Positions 59,782-64,000 of a stretch of DNA of 64,000 bases are shown here, piece after piece. The notes under the pieces were generated by a model. The model searched no databases, was not told where the DNA came from, and saw nothing but the letters and a program-made list of their open reading frames with translations. This DNA is from Agrobacterium larrymoorei (lineage in GTDB: Bacteria; Pseudomonadota; Alphaproteobacteria; Rhizobiales; Rhizobiaceae): assembly GCF_005145045.1 (NCBI RefSeq), contig NZ_CP039694.1, forward strand, positions 124,001 to 188,000, read 5' to 3'. A program made the translations under genes and the position numbers. Each line of letters opens with the position of its first letter. Position 1 is the first letter of the stretch.

Positions 59782-61346
59782 CAGGCAGCCTCGCACCGAG
59801 CGTTTGCCGGCGTCCAGTTCCAAGGCAGCAGATTTTCAAGTCGGTCTTTGGGATGATCCTGGATCCGGGCCAACACATCGGTCAGATAGGCTTCCGGATT
59901 GTGGCCATGAAGCTTTGCGGTTTCGATGATGCTCAAGATATTTGCGATGCGCTCACCACCCTTGTCGGAGCCCGCAAATAACCAGTTCTTTCGGCCAATT
60001 CCCAGTGGTCGCATGGCACGCTCAGCTATGTTGTTGTCGATTTCAACCCGGCCGTCATCAAGATAGACGCTCAATGCTGCCCATCGTGACAGCGCATACC
60101 GCATCGCTTCCGCCAGCTTCTGTTTCTGTGGCAGTGTTGTCTGGACATCCTCAATCCACTCTTTCAGCTCGTCCAGGATGGGTTTGGCATGCTGCTGGCG
60201 CAAATCCCGCCTCTCGTCAGGCAACATGCCACGGATACGATCCTCGATATCGTAGAGAGCACCAATGCGCGACAGCGCTTCCTGCGCGATCGTTGATGGC
60301 TTGAGTTTGATCACGTCATGGAATTTGCGGCGTACATGCGCCATGCAGGCAGCCTCTATGATCTGATTGCCGTACAGCTTGTTGTAGCCAGCATAGCCGT
60401 CCGCGTGCATCACGCCACTGAAGTTGGAAAGATGTTCGGCTGGGTGAACCCCCTTGCGGTCAGGGCTGTAATAATAAGCGATCGCTCCGGGCCTGGGATC
60501 TTGATAGCCACGCCCATCGAAGACGTAGACCCAGACCCTCCCGGTCCTGGTCTTTCCTCGTCCAGGGTCGAGAACATCGACCGGAGTGTCGTCGGTATGG
60601 ATCCGATCGACGGCCGCGATATGCGCTCTGATCAGCAAAATCAGGGGGCCGAGCAAAGCCGATGCACGCCCCATCCAGTCGGCCATCACGGAACGGGAGA
60701 TATCGATCCCAAGCCGATCGTACATCTCCGACAGTCGGTAAAGTGGGATGTGATCGTCGAACTTGGAGACCATGATATGGGCAAGCAATCCGGGACCGGG
60801 TTTGCCGCGCTCGATCGGCAGGGTCGGCATCTTGCCAGCCAACGAAGTGTCGCAGTCCTTGCAAACGAAGCGCTTTTCGACATGGCGAACAATCTTCACG
60901 GATGCCGGCACATGCTCCATGACCTGGACCACCTTATCAGGTGCTTTCAGGAACGATGTCCCGCCGCAGGTCGGGCAATTGCACGGCGCCGGATAGATCC
61001 GCTCTTCTGTCGGCAGCCCATCCGGCAAAGGTCTGCGTTTTGGCTTTTCGCAGGCATCTTCCAGCTCCGGCAGTGGTGTCCTTCCAGAGCGAACCTCAGC
61101 CTCGGCGCGGGACGCTTCAATCTCCTCGAGCATCAGTTCGAATTGTTCGATCTTGCGGTCTATTTTCTCGGACGAGGCCCCATGCTGTCGATGGCGCAGC
61201 AACTCCAACTGCGCGCGCAAAATGTCGATTATGGTATCGCGCTTGGTAACTTCCGCGTCTTGTCGCTCGAGTTTCGCCGCCTGTTCAGCAACCAATGCAC
61301 GCAGTGCAGATAGCTCGTCCTGACCCTGTGGCGGCGTTGTTTCCAT
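59781..61346 (-). CDS. tnpC: IS66 transposase TnpC (DDE type)
   Basis: 521 residues, full length. Coiled coil near the start (LRALVAEQAAKLERQDAEVT), HRQHGASSEKIDRKIEQFEL, zinc-binding CNCPTCGGTSFLKAPDK. The DDE core contains RIHTDDTPVDVLDPGRGKTR (first Asp), VMHADGYAGYNKLYGNQIIE (second Asp) and VEIDNNIAERAMRPLGIGRK (Glu). The C-terminus is PWNWTPANARCEAA. It is intact, and catalyses movement of the element. Confidence 0.94.
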   Translation of the reverse strand: METTPPQGQDELSALRALVAEQAAKLERQDAEVTKRDTIIDILRAQLELLRHRQHGASSEKIDRKIEQFELMLEEIEASRAEAEVRSGRTPLPELEDACEKPKRRPLPDGLPTEERIYPAPCNCPTCGGTSFLKAPDKVVQVMEHVPASVKIVRHVEKRFVCKDCDTSLAGKMPTLPIERGKPGPGLLAHIMVSKFDDHIPLYRLSEMYDRLGIDISRSVMADWMGRASALLGPLILLIRAHIAAVDRIHTDDTPVDVLDPGRGKTRTGRVWVYVFDGRGYQDPRPGAIAYYYSPDRKGVHPAEHLSNFSGVMHADGYAGYNKLYGNQIIEAACMAHVRRKFHDVIKLKPSTIAQEALSRIGALYDIEDRIRGMLPDERRDLRQQHAKPILDELKEWIEDVQTTLPQKQKLAEAMRYALSRWAALSVYLDDGRVEIDNNIAERAMRPLGIGRKNWLFAGSDKGGERIANILSIIETAKLHGHNPEAYLTDVLARIQDHPKDRLENLLPWNWTPANARCEAA

Positions 61347-61418
61347 ACCCAAAAATGTAACTGATTTGGCCCTTTAGCGCCAGCATTTTACCCCTGACAC
61401 CCTTGCAAATTAACGCTT

Positions 61419-61766
61419 TCAGCCCGTGCGATGAGGCGCTGACGTCCATGTCGGTCGTCGCCAGTCGATCCCCTCGACGAGCATCGACAACTGAGCCTGC
61501 GTCAGATGCACAACGCCATCTTTGGCCGCCGGCCATGGGAAGTATCCGCGTTCCAAAACCTTGTAAAACAGGCAAAAGCCTTGGCCGTCCCACCATAAAA
61601 GCTTGATTCGGTCCGCGCGCCTGCCGCGGAACCCGAAGATCGCGCCAGAACCAGGCGCTTGTCTGATCACCCCCTCGACCAGCGCTGACAAACCGTCGAT
61701 ACCGCGACGCATGTCAGTCACTCCGCAGGCCAGATAAACCTGTACATTCCCTGACGGCCCGATCAT
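61419..61766 (-). CDS. tnpB: IS66 TnpB accessory protein
   Basis: 115 residues: MIGPSGNVQVYLACGVTDMR, SGAIFGFRGRRADRIKLLWW, GYFPWPAAKDGVVHLTQAQL. Full-length IS66 Orf2 protein, overlapping tnpA by four bases. Confidence 0.93.
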   Translation of the reverse strand: MIGPSGNVQVYLACGVTDMRRGIDGLSALVEGVIRQAPGSGAIFGFRGRRADRIKLLWWDGQGFCLFYKVLERGYFPWPAAKDGVVHLTQAQLSMLVEGIDWRRPTWTSAPHRTG

Positions 61767-62125
61767 GCCGCCTCCACGCAAGCGACGAGCGGGCCGAGCA
61801 GTTTCAACTCAACGTCAACAGGAACCTTCAAACTCCGACCGTTTCGAAGCAAGATCTCGACGATCGCCAGCCTCGTTGCCGTCGTAGACGCCTGACTTAC
61901 GCCAAACTCCTCCACGATTTCCACTGGAAGGAACACCGTCGGTCGATCAACATAGTTGAACGACTTTCGCCACAAGCGGATCTGGCCAGGATGAACGTCA
62001 TGCCGGCGCGCCACGTCACCAATGCGAGCACCCGGCTCATCAGCTTCCGCCAGTATCCTCAGCTTCGCCTCGTCCGACCAGCGCCGTCTGCGCTCGGTAC
62101 CGGACATGATCTCCATGCGGGCCAT
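61763..62125 (-). CDS. tnpA: IS66 TnpA accessory protein
   Basis: 120 residues with helix-turn-helix GTERRRRWSDEAKLRILAEA, ARIGDVARRHDVHPGQIRLW, and a C-terminal beta-rich part (RSLKVPVDVELKLLGPLVAC). Intact IS66 Orf1 protein. ATGs at residues 1, 4 and 7 are possible starts. Confidence 0.9.
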   Translation of the reverse strand: MARMEIMSGTERRRRWSDEAKLRILAEADEPGARIGDVARRHDVHPGQIRLWRKSFNYVDRPTVFLPVEIVEEFGVSQASTTATRLAIVEILLRNGRSLKVPVDVELKLLGPLVACVEAA

Positions 62126-62522
62126 GAAACCTCTTTGCTCTGGTATTTATGTCAGCACTAATGCTGGTTCTAATGCCAGAACATCGCCTGATTTGCCCGA
62201 TCAGCAAAAACAGCTCACTGGACGCTCACTGTCAATGCGATGTGCAATCGCTGAAACGCTTGCGCGAGGCTCCATCGCTTCAGCTACAGCCCGTTCTTTA
62301 AATTCATCGGACCAACGATGTCGGAACTGCCTCGGCGCACCTTTAAGCCGTTCCGCAACGGCCTCGATCATGGGGAAGTTCCTAGTTCTAGAGCTCGGCG
62401 CAGACATGGAAGCTCACATTATGTGAATCGTTTTTCTGAAATACAGGCGAACGCTCCAACTACGCCAGATGGGGTCAGCTTGCCGCTTACCCTATTACCA
62501 GTGAAGGAAAGGAAAAACCCAT

Positions 62523-63170
62523 GCTGACACACATCCAACTCTCGAACAGATGCAGGCCCTTGGCCTTGCCGGAATGGCAACGGCCTATCGCGAACTTGCC
62601 GCTCAGAACAACAGCAGCGATCTCAGCCGTGACGAGTGGCTCGGCCTGATGCTTGATCGAGAAACGGCTCTGCGATCCGACAAGCGCCTGACCAACCGGC
62701 TTGCAGCTTCTAAGCTTCGCCCAGCATCGAGAACATCGACTTTGCCGCTCATAGTGGTCTCGACCGCCGCAACACTTTGTCGCTTGCGCAAGGGGCACGG
62801 CTGAAGGCGCATGACAATATGATCATCACATGCCAGACCGGCACAGGAAAAACCTGGCTTGCGTGCGCCTTCGGTCGCCAAGCTGTCCGGCTCGATCATT
62901 CCATCCTGTATCTGCGCATGCCGCGTCTGTTCGAAGACCTTGGCTTTGCCGGGCTCGATGGTCGCTTTCCTCGACTTGCTGGAAATCTTCGAGGAACGCT
63001 ATCGCCGGAATTCGACGCAAATCACCGCGCAGCTTCCCGTCGCCCAGTGGCACGACCTGATAGGAGAACCGACCATAGCAGACGCAATCCTCGATCGGAT
63101 CATCCACAATGAGCACTGAATTGCCTTGAAGCCGACAGCATTCGACGGCAAAAAACATTACCCCATCTGA
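62523..63170 (+). pseudogene. IS21 helper ATPase istB, frameshifted with internal deletion
   Basis: After ATG 62521 a two-base insertion shifts the frame to [20 protein letters not shown]. It goes on with [20 protein letters not shown], a shift, Walker [21 protein letters not shown], a deletion losing the Walker B part, and [20 protein letters not shown] with [14 protein letters not shown]. Not functional. Confidence 0.8.
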
Positions 63171-63270
63171 ACGGCGCTGAAAACGCAGAAATCAATCTTT
63201 TATGACTTCAACCTTCAACCAGGCAGGCGAAAATCGACCACTTCATGCTGTCCCGGAATTAGTGAAACCG

Positions 63271-63814
63271 CTGTCCCGTTCTTCCGAAATACGCTGCCTC
63301 AAAACTACTGGGGAATTTAGTATGGATGGTAACCCTAAATTGAACTGGTGAACCAACTGGGCCTGCGGGGTGGAGCCATTAAACCATTTTAGACCTGTCC
63401 AGAGATTTCTAATTGCTGTAAAGTTGAGGCGACTTGATGCATGTGTAGATTGTCCTCGAAATTGAGGGTGGACGACTGTTCCTAACTCAACAATATGCTT
63501 TTAATTGAGACTAAAGTTCCACTTTACCAAATTTGAAAAAGCTTTCTTATCGTCTAAAACGTAAGAGCTCACGTATGCACGCCTGATATGCCTCCTAATT
63601 GCGGTCTGTCTTAGTAAAATGACACTTTCAGCACGCGGTTTGAAATTCTGTGATTGGCCCACCAGCGAACAAATGTGCTGGGCTTTTGACAATCAGAGGA
63701 GATTTATTCCAAGAGACCACCGCATGTGCGTTTTTCCGCAATCATCGACAAAACTAGCGGTGCGTTGTTAAAAAAGAATGACTCCATGAGTGGTGTTACT
63801 GCGCTTTTCCCGAG
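63271..63814. other. gene-free stretch between IS21 and the 6b-like gene
   Basis: AT-rich, with only short frames (the longest, 63501-63692 leftward, has no family features). By position it is T-DNA. No second border, opine gene or repeat was recognised. Confidence 0.4.
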
Positions 63815-63821
63815 TATAAAT
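63815..63821 (+). promoter_or_regulatory. plant-type TATA box before the 6b-like gene
   Basis: TATAAAT lies 62 bases before ATG 63883, suiting a eukaryotic promoter with a leader of about 30-35 bases. There is no bacterial ribosome site before the ATG, as expected for a gene expressed in plant cells. Confidence 0.5.
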
Positions 63822-63882
63822 CAGTTAACCACACTCCGCTTAGTCACTCACACAATTCGTTCTCAATAAGCGACTTCTTACT

Positions 63883-64000
63883 ATGACGGCTCCGCAATGG
63901 GCTGTTCGGGATTTCACCCGTATCTACCGCGCGCAAAACCTCAAGGATCGCTTGAATTATGCAGAAGAGGATTACCGTACCACGATGGGTGATTTAACGT
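63883..64000 (+). CDS. T-DNA oncogene 6b-like (plast/RolB family), 5' end only
   Basis: The 39 visible codons start MTAPQWAVRDFTRIYRAQNL, KDRLNYAEEDYRTTMGDLT. This lines up with the start of 6b proteins (as recalled, MTVANWQVRDLTLILRTGEM, KSRLEQARTDFGALLSETV). 6b enters plant nuclei and alters hormone responses and growth. Other plast-family members share this start, so the exact member is open. The gene runs off the window. Confidence 0.65.
   Translation, partial: MTAPQWAVRDFTRIYRAQNLKDRLNYAEEDYRTTMGDLT

Larger units (their letters stand above)
59431..62229 (-). mobile_element. complete IS66-family element with 8-bp target duplication TGTCAATG
   Basis: 2799 bases with terminal inverted repeats gtgagcgtccggcgaaagc and, read inward from the right, gtgagcgtccagtgagctg. 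TGTCAATG flanks both ends exactly (59423-59430 and 62230-62237). It holds intact tnpA, tnpB, tnpC and a passenger gene, so it is probably recent and may be active. Confidence 0.93.
59290..62490 (-). mobile_element. IS66-family 5' remnant (right copy), split by a later IS66
   Basis: Leftward from the terminus near 62490 (gtaagcggcaagctgacccc) comes tnpA: MIEAVAERLKGAPRQFRHRW, EFKERAVAEAMEPRASVSAI. After the inserted element (59431-62229) it continues at 59422 with IHPSQLF and then AVEADSGTNFARAVVEVANG. It stops near 59290. It is a close, inverted relative of 28207-28590. Confidence 0.8.
59019..63270 (+). mobile_element. IS21-family element, interrupted and decayed
   Basis: The ends are similar inverted sequences: tttcactaatttcgggacag at 59021-59040 and its near-complement ctgtcccggaattagtgaaa at 63248-63267. 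Inside are the istA start (59119) and a decayed istB (62523-63170). The middle is replaced by an IS66 remnant that itself carries the IS66 element 59431-62229. It lies about 45 bases inside the T-DNA border. No target duplication could be settled. Confidence 0.75.

Noticed and set aside
60318..61313. A 331-codon rightward frame inside the IS66 element
   Set aside because: It is antisense to the intact transposase tnpC.

Overview
The window is part of a tumour-inducing (Ti) plasmid of an Agrobacterium/Rhizobium-group alphaproteobacterium. It carries a complete virulence region (virA, virB1-B11, virG, virC2-virC1, virD1-D5, virE1-E3, virJ, and a virH-type P450). To its right is a T-DNA border-like sequence, and the last 118 bases hold the first 39 codons of a gene resembling the T-DNA oncogene 6b behind a plant-type TATA box. 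The combination of virH, virJ and a VirF-like protein recalls octopine-type vir regions. No rRNA, tRNA, replication, conjugation or CRISPR genes were seen.

Layout. 1-5 kb: an IS3 remnant, a solitary amino-acid-type periplasmic binding protein, an aspartate aminotransferase, a gene fragment and a broken IS110 element. 5.5-10.1 kb: two small unknown genes, an OmpR-type two-component pair, a lipoprotein and a small exported protein. 10.6-14.35 kb: a peptide-export cassette (C39 peptidase/ABC transporter, HlyD-type adaptor, small double-glycine peptide, hairpin). 14.7-19.4 kb: a VirF-like gene behind a perfect vir box, several gene remnants, and a leftward two-gene operon (small protein plus a zeta-toxin-type kinase with a long C-terminal extension), also behind a vir box. 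20.5-25.3 kb: a small unknown gene, kup, and a cluster of vir boxes in front of a decayed aminotransferase copy and the P450. 25.5-55.5 kb: the vir regulon. 55.5-63.3 kb: nested insertion sequences around the border. 63.3-64 kb: start of T-DNA coding sequence.

How the parts work together. VirA/VirG sense plant phenolics and sugars and activate promoters with vir boxes. VirD1/VirD2 with VirC1/VirC2 process the T-DNA at borders. VirB1-B11 with VirD4 form the type IV secretion channel. VirD2, VirD5, VirE2, VirE3 and VirF-type proteins are the known substrates. Sites matching the vir box consensus RTTDCAWWTGHAAY lie upstream of virB, virE, virJ, the virH segment, the VirF-like gene and the zeta-kinase operon. 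The main candidate for something new is the zeta-kinase operon: it has a vir box, a small VirE1-like-sized partner gene in front, and an arginine-rich C-terminus like those of type IV effectors.

Mobile DNA. Two intact insertion footprints can be read base by base: an IS66 element at 59431-62229 with 8-bp target duplication TGTCAATG, and an IS66 element at 56216-58465 with duplication TGAACGAA. The first sits in an older IS66 remnant inside an IS21 element just right of the border; the second sits in an IS3 transposase gene. Inverted copies of the older IS66 remnant bracket the virB-virJ block.
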